The notes beneath the pieces are model-generated. The model saw only the letters and a list, made by a program, of their open reading frames with translations, did not search any database and had not been told where the DNA came from. Made by a program: the position numbers and the translations under genes. 64,000 nucleotides of DNA from Notolepis coatsorum (Eukaryota > Chordata > Actinopteri > Aulopiformes > Paralepididae): NCBI GenBank assembly GCA_963971535.1, contig OZ020598.1:97605615-97669614 (forward strand). Direction: 5' to 3'. Positions 21,089-34,249 of the stretch are shown here, one piece after another. Numbering within the stretch: position 1 is the first letter of the stretch; each line of letters starts with the position of its first letter.

Positions 21089-24000
21089 ATGGAGGCCATC
21101 ATGGAGATGCTCCGGACGCAGGGAGCAGCCCAGACACGGATGGAGGAACATCAGCAGCTGGTCAGCGCCGAGTTAATCCGACTCAATGGGGTCGTCGGAT
21201 CATCCCAAGCGGTGGCGCAGTCGGCGTTGGCCACAGCTCGACAAGCCCAAGAAGGAGTGGCTGGTGTGCAGTCGGCGGCGGGGGAAGCAGCGCTCCACGC
21301 AGAGGAAAGTCGGGGAGGGTTCGGGGTCCAGGAGCGGTCCCGCGAACCACATCTGCAGGCGCCCGCTCGCTATGACGGATCACCGGATGGTTGTCGGGAA
21401 TTCATCACCCAGTGTCTACTCGTTTTCCGGCTGCAACCACGATCATTTCCATCGGAGACAGCGCAGGTAGCGTATATTATCACACTGCTCACCGGCGAAG
21501 CTCTCTCCTGGGCTACGGCGGAATTAGAGGCAGGGGCGATAATCTGCGACAGTCTGGACGCCTTTACCCGGGAATTGAGAAGAGTATTCGATACTTCCCG
21601 GGTACTCTCGATCTTCGAGGCTGGTGGTCGTCTTCTCGACTGCCGGCAGGGCCTCCGCACTGTCGCAGCTTATGCTATCAAATTTAGGATCTTGGCTCGG
21701 GAGACAGCTTGGGCGGAGAACGTCTGCGTGGTTCTGTTCGTCAGGGGACTCTCAGCGCGGATGCGAGATGCTCTCTCCGCGCGTGAGATCCCCGAGCAGC
21801 TGGAAGTGCTGATCAATACCACCATCAAGATGGATAATCGGCACCGGGAGAGGGAGAAGGAGCATGTCAACAACACCCAGCCCCAGGTATGTTTTCCTTC
21901 TTCTCCTGGTGTTGATAATTCCATGCATTACACAAGTGGGCCACTGGGTGATGAATCCATGCAGCTTGGAGCGCTGTCGCTCTCGGACGACGAGAGGCAG
22001 CGCTTCATCAAAGAGCGACGCTGCTTCCGGTGCGGCCGCACCGGTCACCGCTTCGGCAGCTGTCGGGTCCAGGCTGTATCGGCTCGGCGCCAATCGGGGA
22101 TGGAAGGTGCGCCGTCGGGCCTCGAGAGGGCGCCAGCAGGTGGGCTCATTCCTGCCAAGACCACGGATTCTCGCACATTTTTTGAGGTGGCGATCAACTG
22201 TGGGGGTGACATTAGGGGAACTAAGGCTCTCATTGACTCAGGGGCGGCGGGCAATTTTATTCACGTGGGATTGGTGAAGGAGTGGGGAACCCCGGTGGAG
22301 GACTTAGGGGTTCCCTTACCAGTCTATGCCCTGGACGGTCGGCCCCTGGGCAGTGGGAGCGTCACCCAGCGCACAGTTCCCTTACACATCCGGGTGGAGG
22401 GTGGGGAGTGGGAATGGGTTACTTTTTTTGTCATCTTTTCCCCCTATTCTGTCATGGTGTTGGGTCATCCCTGGTTGTCGTCATGTGTTCGTGTCATTAA
22501 TTGGAGCACGGGCGAACTCTCAACGGCGGCCGACGTCAAGTCGATCGTCAGCGGGAGTTTGCCCAAACCCTTGTCTCCCCCCCCCTCTTCTCTTTTGTCT
22601 CCTCCCTCTTTCTCCAGGATGGTGGGGAGCGTGGCAGATTCTGATCTACCCTCTAATCCCGATTTAATAGGGGTGCCTGAGATCTATTGGGACCTGGCGG
22701 ACGTTTTTAGCAAAACGCGTGCTAAAGCACTTCCGCCTCATAGATCATACGACTGTCCCATTAATCTTCTACCCGGTACCTCCCCGCCTCGCGGGCGAAT
22801 GTTCTCTCTCTCACGCCCCGAAACCTTGGCCATGAACACCTACATAGAGGAGGCATTGCTTGCGGGGCACATACGCCCTTCCACTTCCCCTGCCGGCGCT
22901 GGCTTCTTTTTTGTTGATAAAAAGGATGGGGATCAGCGCCCATGCATTGATTATAGGGGATTGAATGACGTTTCCATCAAGAACCGATATCCTTTACCCC
23001 TCATGGACACGGCCTTTGAGTGCTTACAGGGGGCACAGGTCTTTTCTAAACTTGACTTACGTAATGCATACAACCTGGTCAGGATTAGAGAGGGAGACGA
23101 GTGGAAGACTGCATTTAACACACCCAATGGGCACTATGAGTATTTGGTCATGCCCTTTGGTTTGGCTAATGCTCCGGCAGTCTTCCAAGCCCTGGTTAAC
23201 GACGTGCTGCGAGACTTGATTGGGGTGTCGGTGTTTGTCTACTTAGATGATATCCTGATTTTTTCTCGCGATATGGTGCAACACCAAATGCACGTTCGGG
23301 AGGTGCTAGACCGTCTCCTCAAGCATCAACTATTCGTTAAGGCTGAGAAATGTGTGTTTCACACGGACACTGTGTCCTTCCTGGGCTTTGTGTTGACGAA
23401 GGGCGATCTGCGCATGGATCCAGCCAAGGTGAGTGCAGTTTTGGACTGGCCACGGCCTTCGTCGCTCAAGGGGTTACAACGGTTTTTGGGCTTTGCAAAT
23501 TTTTACAGGCGCTTTATTCGCAATTTTAGCGCCTTAGCCAATCCCTTAACAGCTCTCACTAAGGCCTCTCTCCCTGGCTTTGAATGGTCGCCTAGGGCTG
23601 AGTCGGCCTTCTGCGATCTTAAACGTCGTTTTACATCCGCTCCTGTATTGATCCGCCATGACGCGGAGGTTCCGTTCATTGTGGAGGTGGATGCCTCTGA
23701 CGTCGCGGTGGGGGGGGTGCTCTCTCAGAGATGCTTAAAGGATGGGAAAGTGCACCCGTGTGCTTTTTTTTCTCGCCGTCTGTCACCAGCCGAGCGTAAT
23801 TACGACGTGGGTAATCGGGAGTTATTGGCGATCAAATTGGCACTGGAGGAGTGGAGACATTGGTTGGAGGGGGCGGCACATCCTTTCATTATTTGGACTG
23901 ACCATAAGAACTTGGCTTACATCCAAGGGGCTAAACGCCTTAACGCTCGCCAGGCCAGGTGGACGTTGTTCTTCACACGATTTCGATATACCATCTCCTA

Positions 24001-25486
24001 TAGACCCGGCTCCAAGAATATCAAACCTGACGCGTTGTCGCGCCAGTTTGATCTTCCTGGACGGGAGGAGCAGCCCCATCCCATTATTCCACCGGCCTTG
24101 ATTTTGGCACCCGTGTCTTGGGGCATAGAGAAGGTGGTAAGGTCGGCGCTAACGCGGGAGCCCGATCCTGGTGGGGGTCCTCCGGGACGGTCGTATGTTC
24201 CCAAGGTGGCGCGCTCACGCTTGCTACAGTGGGCACATGCGTCATCCCTCACCAGCCACCCAGGGGCAACCAGGACCCTGGAATTTATCCGTAGGAGGTT
24301 CTGGTGGCCGACAGTGGAGGGGGATACGCGTTCCTTTGTGGCGGCCTGTCCGGTGTGCGCACGTAGTAAGACCTCTCGACGGGCACCGGCGGGTCTCCTC
24401 CGACCACTTCCTATTCCTAAACGACCCTGGTCACACATATCTCTGGACTTTATTTCTGGTCTTCCCCTTTCGGACGGGTTCACCACCATTTTGGTGGTGG
24501 TGGATCGGTTCTCTAAGGCGGCTCACTTTGTCCCTCTCCCCAAGCTTCCTTCGGCCCGGGAGACTGCTGATTTAATTATACAGCATGTCTTTCGGGTCCA
24601 CGGGCTGCCAGTAGATATCGTGTCGGACCGGGGTCCTCAGTTCGCCTCCAGGTTCTGGAAGGCGTTTGCCGCCGGCCTCTGCGCCTCGGTCAGTCTGTCG
24701 TCTGGGTTCCATCCACAGTCGAACGGACAGACGGAGAGGGTCAACCAGGATTTGGAGGGGGTCTTGAGGTGTTACGTTGCCGGTAGTCCGGCAACGTGGA
24801 GTAGGAGGTTGGCTTGGGCTGAGTACGCGCATAATACCCTTCTCTCCTCTTCTACCGGTATGTCTCCCTTTCAGTGCCAGTATGGTTTTCAACCTCCTCT
24901 GTTTCCCGAGCAGGAGCAGGAGGCGGAGGTGCCCTCGGCCCAGGCACATGTGGCTCGCTGTCGCAGGACGTGGAAACAGGTTCGGAAGGCGCTACAGAAG
25001 GTTTCGGTTAGTACCCAACGGCAGGCTAACCGTAAGCGTCGTCCGGCTCCAGTTTACCGTCCAGGGCAGCGGGTTTGGCTTTCCACCCGGGATCTCCCTC
25101 TCCGGGTGGAATCCAAGAAGCTGGCTCCTCGCTTTATAGGACCATTTAAAGTGATTCATCGGGTTAATCCAGTGGCTTACAAGTTACGACTTCCGAGCTC
25201 TATGAGGGTTCATCCGACGTTTCATGTGTCCCTGTTGAAGCCATTCCTCTCATCGCCCTTGGCCCCGCCACTGCCTGTGGTTCTTCCGCCCCGGTTTATT
25301 GGCGGTCAACCCATTTACACGGTGCGGAGGATACTGGGTTGTAGGCGGAGGGGTAGGGGGTTTCAGTTCTTGGTGGATTGGGAGGGGTACGGGATAGAAG
25401 AGCGTTCTTGGGTGCCTCAAAGGGATATTTTAGATCCCAGCCTGATCGTTGATTTCCGGCGGCTGAATCCCGAGGCTCCTAGGTGA
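21089..25486 (+). CDS. Gypsy gag-pol polyprotein with chromodomain
   Basis: 1465 codons in one frame. The first ATG after the LTR (21089) is taken as start; upstream in-frame codons lie in the LTR. Domains: Gag (1 to ~330) with a CCHC knuckle at C312, C315, H320, C325; aspartic protease LIDSGAAG with D383; reverse transcriptase with YLDD at 718-721; RNase H with D868 (VDAS) and D938 (TDHKN); integrase with an HHCC zinc module ending CPVC, and catalytic D1120, D1180, E1216 (35 residues between the last two); C-terminal chromodomain about 1410-1460 ([15 protein letters not shown]). Gag and Pol share one frame, so no frameshift is needed and processing would rely on the protease. No inactivating change was seen. 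Confidence 0.95.
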   Translation: MEAIMEMLRTQGAAQTRMEEHQQLVSAELIRLNGVVGSSQAVAQSALATARQAQEGVAGVQSAAGEAALHAEESRGGFGVQERSREPHLQAPARYDGSPDGCREFITQCLLVFRLQPRSFPSETAQVAYIITLLTGEALSWATAELEAGAIICDSLDAFTRELRRVFDTSRVLSIFEAGGRLLDCRQGLRTVAAYAIKFRILARETAWAENVCVVLFVRGLSARMRDALSAREIPEQLEVLINTTIKMDNRHREREKEHVNNTQPQVCFPSSPGVDNSMHYTSGPLGDESMQLGALSLSDDERQRFIKERRCFRCGRTGHRFGSCRVQAVSARRQSGMEGAPSGLERAPAGGLIPAKTTDSRTFFEVAINCGGDIRGTKALIDSGAAGNFIHVGLVKEWGTPVEDLGVPLPVYALDGRPLGSGSVTQRTVPLHIRVEGGEWEWVTFFVIFSPYSVMVLGHPWLSSCVRVINWSTGELSTAADVKSIVSGSLPKPLSPPPSSLLSPPSFSRMVGSVADSDLPSNPDLIGVPEIYWDLADVFSKTRAKALPPHRSYDCPINLLPGTSPPRGRMFSLSRPETLAMNTYIEEALLAGHIRPSTSPAGAGFFFVDKKDGDQRPCIDYRGLNDVSIKNRYPLPLMDTAFECLQGAQVFSKLDLRNAYNLVRIREGDEWKTAFNTPNGHYEYLVMPFGLANAPAVFQALVNDVLRDLIGVSVFVYLDDILIFSRDMVQHQMHVREVLDRLLKHQLFVKAEKCVFHTDTVSFLGFVLTKGDLRMDPAKVSAVLDWPRPSSLKGLQRFLGFANFYRRFIRNFSALANPLTALTKASLPGFEWSPRAESAFCDLKRRFTSAPVLIRHDAEVPFIVEVDASDVAVGGVLSQRCLKDGKVHPCAFFSRRLSPAERNYDVGNRELLAIKLALEEWRHWLEGAAHPFIIWTDHKNLAYIQGAKRLNARQARWTLFFTRFRYTISYRPGSKNIKPDALSRQFDLPGREEQPHPIIPPALILAPVSWGIEKVVRSALTREPDPGGGPPGRSYVPKVARSRLLQWAHASSLTSHPGATRTLEFIRRRFWWPTVEGDTRSFVAACPVCARSKTSRRAPAGLLRPLPIPKRPWSHISLDFISGLPLSDGFTTILVVVDRFSKAAHFVPLPKLPSARETADLIIQHVFRVHGLPVDIVSDRGPQFASRFWKAFAAGLCASVSLSSGFHPQSNGQTERVNQDLEGVLRCYVAGSPATWSRRLAWAEYAHNTLLSSSTGMSPFQCQYGFQPPLFPEQEQEAEVPSAQAHVARCRRTWKQVRKALQKVSVSTQRQANRKRRPAPVYRPGQRVWLSTRDLPLRVESKKLAPRFIGPFKVIHRVNPVAYKLRLPSSMRVHPTFHVSLLKPFLSSPLAPPLPVVLPPRFIGGQPIYTVRRILGCRRRGRGFQFLVDWEGYGIEERSWVPQRDILDPSLIVDFRRLNPEAPR

Positions 25487-25504
25487 ACGTCTGGTGCCGT
25501 TCGT

Positions 25505-25517
25505 CGGGGGAGGGTAC
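25505..25517 (+). other. Gypsy polypurine tract
   Basis: GGGGGAGGG followed by TAC, immediately before the TGTTACG start of the 3' LTR. The same purine tract + TAC + TG design appears in the element at 55944-62536. Confidence 0.8.
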
Positions 25518-25936
25518 TGTTACGTTCTGGACACCGACCTCGGTCGGTGACCACCCACATTCCTGGCATATGTCACTGGGCTTGTCACCTGTCATTTCCC
25601 TGTCAATTAGTGCTGTCACTTAGGGGTGGTTCCTGACTGGCTGTCACGGGGGTGTGTGTGGAATGTTGGTATTTGGTCTCTATTTAACATACCTCTCTTC
25701 TGCTTGTCCATTGTCAGGTCTTCACTAATTGCGTTCGGGGATAACGCGGACGGTTCTACTGTGGACCTCCAATAAGCTCCCATTTACCTTATCTTACACT
25801 TGTGCTTTTAGCACTTGTTCTCTCTTAGAATTTACTCTGTGTTCTTACTATTAAAGTCGAACCTGTTCAAGAGTAAACACTCTCTGTCTCTGTGATTGCC
25901 TTCAACCATTGGAATTCACCTACCTGCATTCTGACA
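25518..25936 (+). repeat. Gypsy 3' LTR
   Basis: 419 bp from TGTTACGTTCTGG to CATTCTGACA; from 25633 onward identical to the 5' LTR. Confidence 0.9.
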
Positions 25937-26897
25937 GATAACAGTTGATTGTACACACTTTTTTTAATAATTTACAATAGATACAATTATAGACGGATAG
26001 ATAGACAGATAGGTATGATAGATTATCGACCTTTCATGGATATTCTTTCATTAGCAAAAACCTGCCAATATCTTGACAGGTCGCATCTTGGAACAAAGAG
26101 CGCCGACGCTCAAATGCAGAGCAATCTCCAAAAAGCTGTCGGCGAGCGCAAATCAGGGCTACAATCAAACTGTAGTGCAGTGGAATTGGATTGGCAGAGG
26201 ACAATTAGGGGGAGAGGATAAAATAGTGTAAGAGGATCATGTCATTGGTAAAGTGACAGAGAGACGGAGAGAGGTTCAGTATCTCAGTTGAACATTCGTC
26301 TAGAACCCCCATTTGCATTCTCTAATTGTCTACCATAGTCACTCGTTATCACTTATTATAGCAATTATATTATTGCTACAGTATTAACAAAATTTCGTTT
26401 GAAAAAAAATGCTTGAGGCACAGTCAGTCACACACACATACAGAGATTAAGAGGCATGTGTACGTGTGGATATATGAATGTGTGTATGTGTGTGTGTTTG
26501 TATTCAAATATGTAATTTCACTCTTGGTCGGGGGCCGTTCTTTTCCATAGAAATTTCTATTGAGCTCTGAGAGAATAAATATGTGTATTAGTTGAATCTC
26601 TGTTGTACAACACAGCAGACAGTGCCCCTAATGATGGGAGATGGCATTCTGTGTAAAATCAATGTGCTCTGCAGTTGGCCCACCTCCACACAAACATCTA
26701 ATTGATTCATTTCTATACAAGGGGGCCGGTCGCCTGTGAAAATGAATGTGTGAGTACACATGGTGCTATTGATCAGGGCTGCCCAGGTTCTGCTGCTGCT
26801 GCGGAGGCAGGCTTCAGCCAAACAGAGAATCACAAGAAACATCAACTGATTCCTTTCTTGCGAGGCGAAAACGTCATGTTTCTGATTGCTTACCACT
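25937..26897. other. No recognisable gene
   Basis: Mixed sequence with short CA/TG runs near 26430-26500. No supported frame. Confidence 0.5.
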
Positions 26898-28705
26898 GTC
26901 CAGTAGTGGAAGAAGTACACGGTTCCTTTACTTAAGTAAAAGTAGAAATACTCAGATAAATGAGTAATAATGACAGAGTAAAAACAGACTTTAAAAACAT
27001 TAGGCAATTAAAGAAACAGAAAAAGCAGTTTTTAGTGCGGAGGGAACGTGGCCAGACTGGAGGGAAAGGTTTATGATTTTGGTGATCAGGGGACTTATGG
27101 CACAAACGTTTGATTTAATCAGGGCAGTGGGAAAGGGGTCCAGGGCACAGGTGGAGGGTTTCATTTTATCGATGGTATCTTCAACCTCTCGCTATGTGAC
27201 GATGGAGAAAGAGCAGAGATGCTGGGCGATCGCTGGCTGTGGGAAGGCAGTGGTGTCGATTTTGATTCTGAAGAAGGAAATGAAGTTATTGCACTGTTCA
27301 TCTGTGATGTCTGTGTGAGTGAGGGTTTGCGGTTTGAGAAGTTGGTTTATGGTGGAGAATAGCTGCTTGGAGTTGCCCGGGCTATTGTTGATTATGTTGG
27401 CGTAGAACTGTGACTGTGCCTGAATAGGCCTTTTGGTGGTTTTTGTGGGCCGTTTTGTGGATGGTGAGGCCTGTAGCCTTGAGGCGTCGCTCAAGGACAC
27501 GCCCAGTTTTCTTCATTTTTTTTCCGCAGCTCGTGGGTGAACCAGGGGGTTGAGCATGAAAAGGTAACTGTTTTTGTTTTGACTTGGAGCGTGGAGATCC
27601 AAGAGACTGGTCCGGGTGTTATTGTAGAAGGCCACAGAATCACTGGCTGATGAGAGGTTTGCAGAGGAGAGGTGCTGGAGGTCCAGAGTTATGGCGTCGG
27701 TGTTAATGTTCTTGATATTTCTGAAGGAGATTTGGCGCTTGGGCTTGGTGTGGGAAATGGTAGCTCCAGTGCAATGATGCTGTGATCAGACACTCCCAGG
27801 TCGTACACAAGGAGATTGCTGATGGGGGCAGAGTCAGTGATGACCAGATCTAGTGTGTGGCCCCTATTGTGTGTTGGGACGTTGACATGCTGAGTGAGGT
27901 TTAGGCAGTCCAGTAGTTGTAAGAAGGCAGCTGCAGGATGGCAGGAGGGGGTGTCCACGTGGATGTTTGTATCTCCAAGAATAACGATATTTGCCGATGT
28001 TGTGCAGAGGATTTAATTGTGAGTAGGTCATGCATTTCTGGAATAAAGGCAGAGTTTGGTTTGGGTGGGCGGTAAATGAGCAGTATTGTCGTGGGGGAGG
28101 GGGGTTGGGCAGAGGGAGGGGGGACAGCTCCAGATCAAGACGGTGAACTCTGGTAAAAGCAAAAGTCCTCCATTCAAATTCTACTTAAGTAAAAGTAGAG
28201 AAGTATTTGCTATTGAATGTACGTATCTAAAGTAAAAGTACACATTCTACATGACGTTTGTGTATCCATTGACCTCTATAGGTTATGTTAAAGTGGAATG
28301 TGGTCCAGTTATGCTGCTCTGATTAAAGGTTATGTTAAAGTGGTATATTGTCCAGGTATGCTGCTCTGATTACATCCCCTTGAAGTTGACTTTCAAATGT
28401 GAAAGTATATCATCTTCATACATTTATGTTTTCTATGCTAAATCCTTTTCTTCAAAATAACTAGTAACTGATACAGATCCAGCTCTTAAAAATCGAACCT
28501 CTACTGCAAGGTCGTTAATGCCTCGTTAAATTAACAGCACTGACAGGTTAATGGTGCACGATTACCGCAGTAGCAGAGCAGAGCAGAGCTCAGAGTCCTC
28601 AGAGCTACATCTGTAGTTTCAGATAAATGTAGTGGAGTAAAAAGTACAATATTTTCCCCTGAGTAAAAGTATAAAGTTCCCTAAAATGAAAAAAAGTACA
28701 AGTAG
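26898..28705. mobile_element. AAGTAAAAGTA-type teleost repeat, interrupted
   Basis: AGTAGTGGAAGAAGTAC and TTACTTAAGTAAAAGTAGAA at 26898-26960, ACTTAAGTAAAAGTAGAG at about 28180, and GAGTAAAAGTATAAAGT near 28665, are signatures of a very common non-autonomous fish repeat. A LINE fragment separates the two parts. Its superfamily (hAT by memory) and ends are not established here. Confidence 0.5.
27040..28115 (-). pseudogene. L2-type LINE fragment (endonuclease to RT start)
   Basis: The minus strand, across frameshifts, reads LLIYRPPKPN, then NRGHTLDLVITDSAPISN and LGVSDHSIIALELPFP (end of endonuclease), then QAQSQFYANIINNSPGNSKQ and DITDEQCNNFISFFRIKID (linker to RT). Both ends are truncated. 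Confidence 0.75.
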
Positions 28706-28830
28706 TTGTCAAGTGGTTGTCTGGTAATCTGAAGGTTCCAGGTTCGATCCCAGCTCCTCCCGGCAGCATGTTGAACCAAAGACAACTGCAAAACTGCTCC
28801 TGATGAGCGGGTTGGTTGCCTTCACCATTG
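28706..28830 (+). repeat. tRNA-derived SINE, short copy
   Basis: GTTGTCTGGTAATCTGAAGG then GGTTCGATCCC (B box) and GACAACTGCAAAACTGCTCC are shared in pattern with the better copy at 36366-36590. A plain LINE 3'-end-like stretch (TTCAAGTGTTGTTTTATTTG) follows to about 28930. Confidence 0.6.
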
Positions 28831-29014
28831 TTCAAGTTCAAGTGTTGTTTTATTTGTCATGTATAAAGTACATGTACATTACAGTTAAATCCCCCTGAGA
28901 ATGTGCTTCATACAGTAAAAAAGTTAAAAGAATGAAGTCCAAACACTATACAACATATACAATATACAAACTAAGGTACAACCTAAAGTACAAAATGTAT
29001 GTACAGACAGATGT

Positions 29015-29219
<205 letters not shown>

Positions 29220-29609
29220 TACACAGTATGTATATAATATATACATAAATATATTTATGGTATATTATGGTATATATGGTGCACCGTAAAGGCAGAACTG
29301 TTGTAAGGAGTAGAAAATTACATCTTATTTTAGTGGTGTCAATACGCGTACAAGGCCACCAAAAAAAAGTGTCATCGGATGAGTTAACTGTTAACAGGTG
29401 ACATCAGAGTCCAGAAAAAGGATCGGAGAACACAGGAGAGAAGCTGGCCACTGGAGGAGGAACAGCGGGCTCAGGGTGGTCTGAGGTGCGTCAGGTGCTG
29501 CACCTCCAGTCCGATGCTGTGCTCGGCGGTGGAAGTTGAGTGCGTGCGTAGCTCTCATTGTAGGCCACTTCCTGCTCTGTCTGGGAGTTGTTGAGTGGGG
29601 TAATCAACC
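29220..29609. other. No recognisable gene
   Basis: Short frames only, no repeat end recognised. Confidence 0.5.
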
Positions 29610-29872
29610 AGGGGCCCGGCAGTGTGGCTACATGAGTAGAGCTCCGGACTCATGATCGGAAGATCACCAGTTCGAGCCCTGGTCAAGGCCGTTGTCCGAA
29701 AGTGGTGTTGTTGTCCTTTGGACCTGTTACGGTGATAATGGGCACCGTACAGCTTCGAGTGCCGTCCTTCGGATGCTAAAAGCAGAGGTCCTACTGAATT
29801 CGGTCGTTAAAGAACCCAGGACGCCTATCGCAAATAGTAGGGGGTTCGCCGACGTTCCTGGTCAAATGACCA
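29610..29872 (+). repeat. tRNA-derived SINE, second type
   Basis: Head GTGTGGCTACATGAGTAGAG and B-box AGTTCGAGCCC, then a body with TTAAAGAACCCAGGACGCCT and GTAGGGGGTTCGCCGACGTT, a layout common in fish SINEs with a conserved central part. It runs directly into (ATCA)n. Confidence 0.65.
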
Positions 29873-29946
<74 letters not shown>

Positions 29947-30255
29947 TGTATTTGTATAGCACATTTAGACATGACACTTGTCAACCAAAGTGCTTCACAG
30001 TAAGTCACATAGCTAAAAACAAAGGAAAGTGCTAAAGTATAGAATAAACAGAAAATATAAATAACCAACGGACAGACAAAGAAACAAAACAACACGTCAA
30101 CCAGCAAGGCAAGAGTCAGAGTGAGTCAGGGAAGGCCAGGGAGTATAGATGGGTTTTGAGTTTAGATTTAAAAGACTCGATGGAGGGGGGCAGATTTGAT
30201 GGACATGGAGATGCTGTTCCAGAGGTCAGGGGCTGCGACCGCAAGCGCATGCCCC
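29873..30255 (-). pseudogene. L2-type LINE 3' end with (ATCA)n tail
   Basis: On the minus strand the coding end reads SFKSKLKTHLYSLAFPDS, the usual L2 ORF2 C-terminus. Then come a short 3' UTR with TGTGAAGCACTTTGGTTGAC and an 18-unit (TGAT)n tail at 29944-29873. Confidence 0.75.
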
Positions 30256-30770
<515 letters not shown>

Positions 30771-31011
30771 TGTGCAGCTGCCCAGGAGCATGCAGCTCTA
30801 TGTGCATCCTCCCAAAACCACCAGCATCAGGCTGTTGCATGTTGCTAATAAACTGTTGATTTCTATGGAATCTGCTAAACATGTCTGTTGTCATTTGTGT
30901 GGGTTCAACTGAACATGAACAGTAAGATGAGCAGTGGAATGTTTCTCCACTGGCTCTTACAATGTGCACACTATTCCACTATATCTATATCCGTGCTATT
31001 GAGTTTAGTTC

Positions 31012-31183
<172 letters not shown>

Positions 31184-31317
31184 TCACTGTCATTTGTACT
31201 GTTTGTGTAGTGCTTGTTTTATTTTCAGACATTAACAAATGTAATTGTTAATGGTACAGATATTGTCATTTATTATTATTCATTAACAATACATTTGAAT
31301 GCCAAGGGCACACCCTG

Positions 31318-31321
31318 GAGA

Positions 31322-31386
<65 letters not shown>
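31318..31386. repeat. (GA)n microsatellite
   Basis: About 34 units with one interruption near 31333. Confidence 0.95.
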
Positions 31387-31387
<1 letters not shown>

Positions 31388-31459
31388 CTGCCTGTTGCAA
31401 TGTGAATGTATTGTATACTTGTCTGTAATTATTTGCTTGATTCACTTTTTGAATAAACC

Positions 31460-31640
31460 TTCTGAAAGATGTTTCTACCTTTCATTATTGGATATTATTG
31501 ATAACCTTGACAATCTGTATATTGAATATATAGTCAGATATACGAGTCAATTTGGGTGAAGGCCCGACGAGATTATTTGACAATTTATAAGTGAATATTT
31601 CACAATTTGTTGACCCGACGTGATGGAATATTCCACACAA
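31460..31640 (-). repeat. Dispersed repeat, inverted copy of 18501-18650
   Basis: Shares AGATGTTTCTACCTTTCATT, CCTTGACAATCTGTATATTG and AATTTGTTGACCCGACGTGA with the complement of 18501-18650, with moderate divergence. Confidence 0.65.
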
Positions 31641-31762
31641 CCTTTATTACAGTCCAGTGTGCTCACAATATGTCCCTGACCTGGATGGTGGTTTGAGCCG
31701 ATCAGTCCTCCATCCATACAGTCCTTTCCGATTGTAATGTGATCACCTGAGGCGCGTCTTAA

Positions 31763-32515
31763 CACTAGCACACACAGCCGACAAGGGTCAAATGACCCCT
31801 AGGCATTTTCAATAAATGTATCCTCGTCACTCGGTCGAGCTCCAGCTCTGTCACTCAATGACTTTTCCTAAAAGTACCCATTTTATCTGGCACGGTTTCT
31901 GAAACTTCAAAATGACTTCAGGAAAATGTAATTAGAACGTTATTCCACATATGGGCCGTTGGAACAGACGAAAGTCACAGCACTTTGCGAGCGTCTAGCG
32001 CAGGGGTGGCCAACCTGTGGCTCGCAAGCCGCATGTGTCAGGTCAAGTCAGTCAAGAGTTTTATTTGTCACGGCATACAAGTATACAGTGAAATGCGGGG
32101 GGTCTTGCCCGCAACGATTGTGCATAGTACAATAATACAATAATAAGAATCCAAGGGATGAGAATGCGACATTTGTGCAATACAAGTCATAAGAGTAAAG
32201 ACATAGGTATATGTACGTGAGTTTTTCAAAAGCATGGTAAGACATGCTAGGTCCTGTGATAGTGCAACACACTATAAGCTACGGATGAGGCACTGGGTCT
32301 ATACTATACGGGCTCTTTGCCCGTCAATGTGTGGCTCTTCCATCCAAAACAAACCTACATTTCATGGTGGTAAACCTCATATTTTTATATTCGGAGGTAA
32401 TTATATAGTTTACACTGTTTATTTTTCTCATATTTCTCATATAAGCTGTCGGGTCGGGTCATCTGACCCGTTTCTGGCGGGAATTAGTGGCATGTTCTCC
32501 ATGGCTGTGCTAGTG
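31763..32515. mobile_element. piggyBac-like non-autonomous transposon
   Basis: Left end TTAA then CACTAGCACACACAGCC. Right end GGCTGTGCTAGTG then TTAG, so inverted termini of about 15 bp beside a TTAA-type duplication with one change. Subterminal GGGTCAAATGACCC and GGGTCATCTGACCC palindromes near both ends support the pairing. Inside, a hAT-like end (CAGGGGTGGCCAACCTGTGG, 32002) and a LINE-tail-like segment (32040-32220) are nested. Confidence 0.6.
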
Positions 32516-32750
32516 TTAGGCATTAGGGGTTCGCACGTTCGCCCATCACCGCTTCTGAACGTCCCATTTGTAAGGGACCAAGCAGCCAGACGAGGAGGAC
32601 ACAGTGGTGTAGGCAAAAATAAGGGTTTTTATTTACCCATGAAAATACAGCCAAAACAATAAGGGTCTTATTTACCCATACAAAATACATAATTTACAAA
32701 CATAACATAAGTCGTCCAAATACTAAAAGGCAGGAGTAAAAACAGACAAT
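32516..32750. other. Unclassified
   Basis: Contains two TTATTTACCCAT repeats, possibly LTR-related. Nothing firm. Confidence 0.4.
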
Positions 32751-33046
32751 AGGTGTGTTCGAGATTGGCGAGGTGGACGCAGATCTGCGCAGGTTTTACT
32801 ACGGCCTCGCCAAGCGCGTTGCATGATGGTTAGAATGTTGTCCGACTTACTCTGAAAATCTGACGAGACGAGGCGCGGAACTCTCGCGGGAGCGAGCCAC
32901 GCACAGCCTTCAGAGCGAGGCGCCACAGTACCTCTCACCCGGCTGCTCCCGCCTGGGAAACGACTTGCTATGGTCGCGCAAAGCGCCTATTGGCTCAGAG
33001 AAGTTGTCAGTCACCAGCCACGTGACAGCCAGGGAGTTATGAGACG

Positions 33047-33120
<74 letters not shown>

Positions 33121-33712
33121 AACTGTATTACAGTACGGGTCCCGCGTACCCGTCTATCAGATATATTTATTATTATAATTATTGGATACAGGAGTTTGGG
33201 TACCAAGAGCTTCCTCAAATAACGTTATGCGTTATCATCATATCATCATGATAAACTTCAAGCTGTCAGACACACACACACATACACACATGCGTCGTCT
33301 GTTTTGCCTCAATACTGTATATATAATTCTGTTTTGCCTCAATATACACAGTATACATATATATATTGATGCAAAACTGAATTATTCAGCAGTGTGTTGT
33401 GTGTGCGTGCGGCCAGGAGCGCGCAACAAGATGGTATACATTATGGTATATGAATACTATATTCCACTATAGCAGTATATGGTGTGCTGTACATTTGAAT
33501 CTGATCTAATTTTGCACACGGCCATCGCATTATAATGAGCTGGACAGGTGTGTAATGTGTGTGTGGTGACGTGAAAGCGTATCTGCCATGCGATACTAGG
33601 CGAGAGGCTCTCGTGAAATCGGAAGTGTCCGACGTTCTGACTCCTCCCCCGGCTGCACTCGGCTACTCTCGTCTACTTTCGAGGCGAGCCAAAATCAATC
33701 TCGAACACACCT
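32751..33712. mobile_element. Harbinger-like non-autonomous transposon
   Basis: 962 bp with 17-bp perfect terminal inverted repeats AGGTGTGTTCGAGATTG and a 3-bp AAT duplication (32748-32750, 33713-33715). 3-bp duplications are typical of PIF/Harbinger. The interior has a (GATT)n run (33047-33118) followed by an unrelated insertion. No transposase. Confidence 0.75.
33047..33118. repeat. (GATT)n microsatellite
   Basis: About 18 units, probably the tail of a LINE inserted in the host transposon. Confidence 0.9.
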
Positions 33713-33715
33713 AAT

Positions 33716-34245
33716 GACAACTGAGAACTCAAAACTATATATAGGCCCTGGCCAGATACATTAATCTAAGTGGGCTAATTGATAATTAATATTTTACTAA
33801 ATTATATCTTACACTTCTAATTAATCTAATAAACAATAAACACACAACACAACTACCAAACTGAACAACTAATAATCTTAATTAATAAGGAAATACATAT
33901 AAGGAAACTAAATAAAAATACAATAAACCCCCCGTGACATGGTCCACCACCCCCATCCGGCTATTTAGAGTGGACCAGTCGCAGCTGCTCTGTTTGCTCA
34001 GCGTGAGGACGGCTGGCTGCAGAGTTGGAGAAACAAACAATGAACAACATGCATGCACTTAACCATGTAAGTCAAATAATAAAGAATGGATATGATATCA
34101 GTACGCAAGTCTATGTGTCGTGTGTCATTATGTGAAATAGAAATTGTGTATGTGCATCATGAATGTAAACGTGTACAAACATTAACTAACTAAACAAACA
34201 ATACGGTTAACATGTGCGGGTGCGGTGCACAGACGTATCCGTCAC
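33716..34245 (-). other. Possible LTR region of the Gypsy fragment
   Basis: On the minus strand, coding ends near 34250, then a purine-rich GAGGAGGGGGAGTA is followed by TGTGACGGATACG, which may be the start of the 3' LTR. The far end is not identified. No gene seen. Confidence 0.35.
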
Positions 34246-34249
34246 ATAC

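Larger units (their letters stand above)
20762..25936 (+). mobile_element. Gypsy LTR retrotransposon (chromodomain type), young
   Basis: LTR, one gag-pol frame, purine tract and LTR. The 304 bp shared by both LTRs are identical and ungapped by eye. The 5' LTR lacks the first 115 bp found in the 3' LTR, and no target duplication can be found. No clear tRNA primer site is recognised after 21065. Confidence 0.95.
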
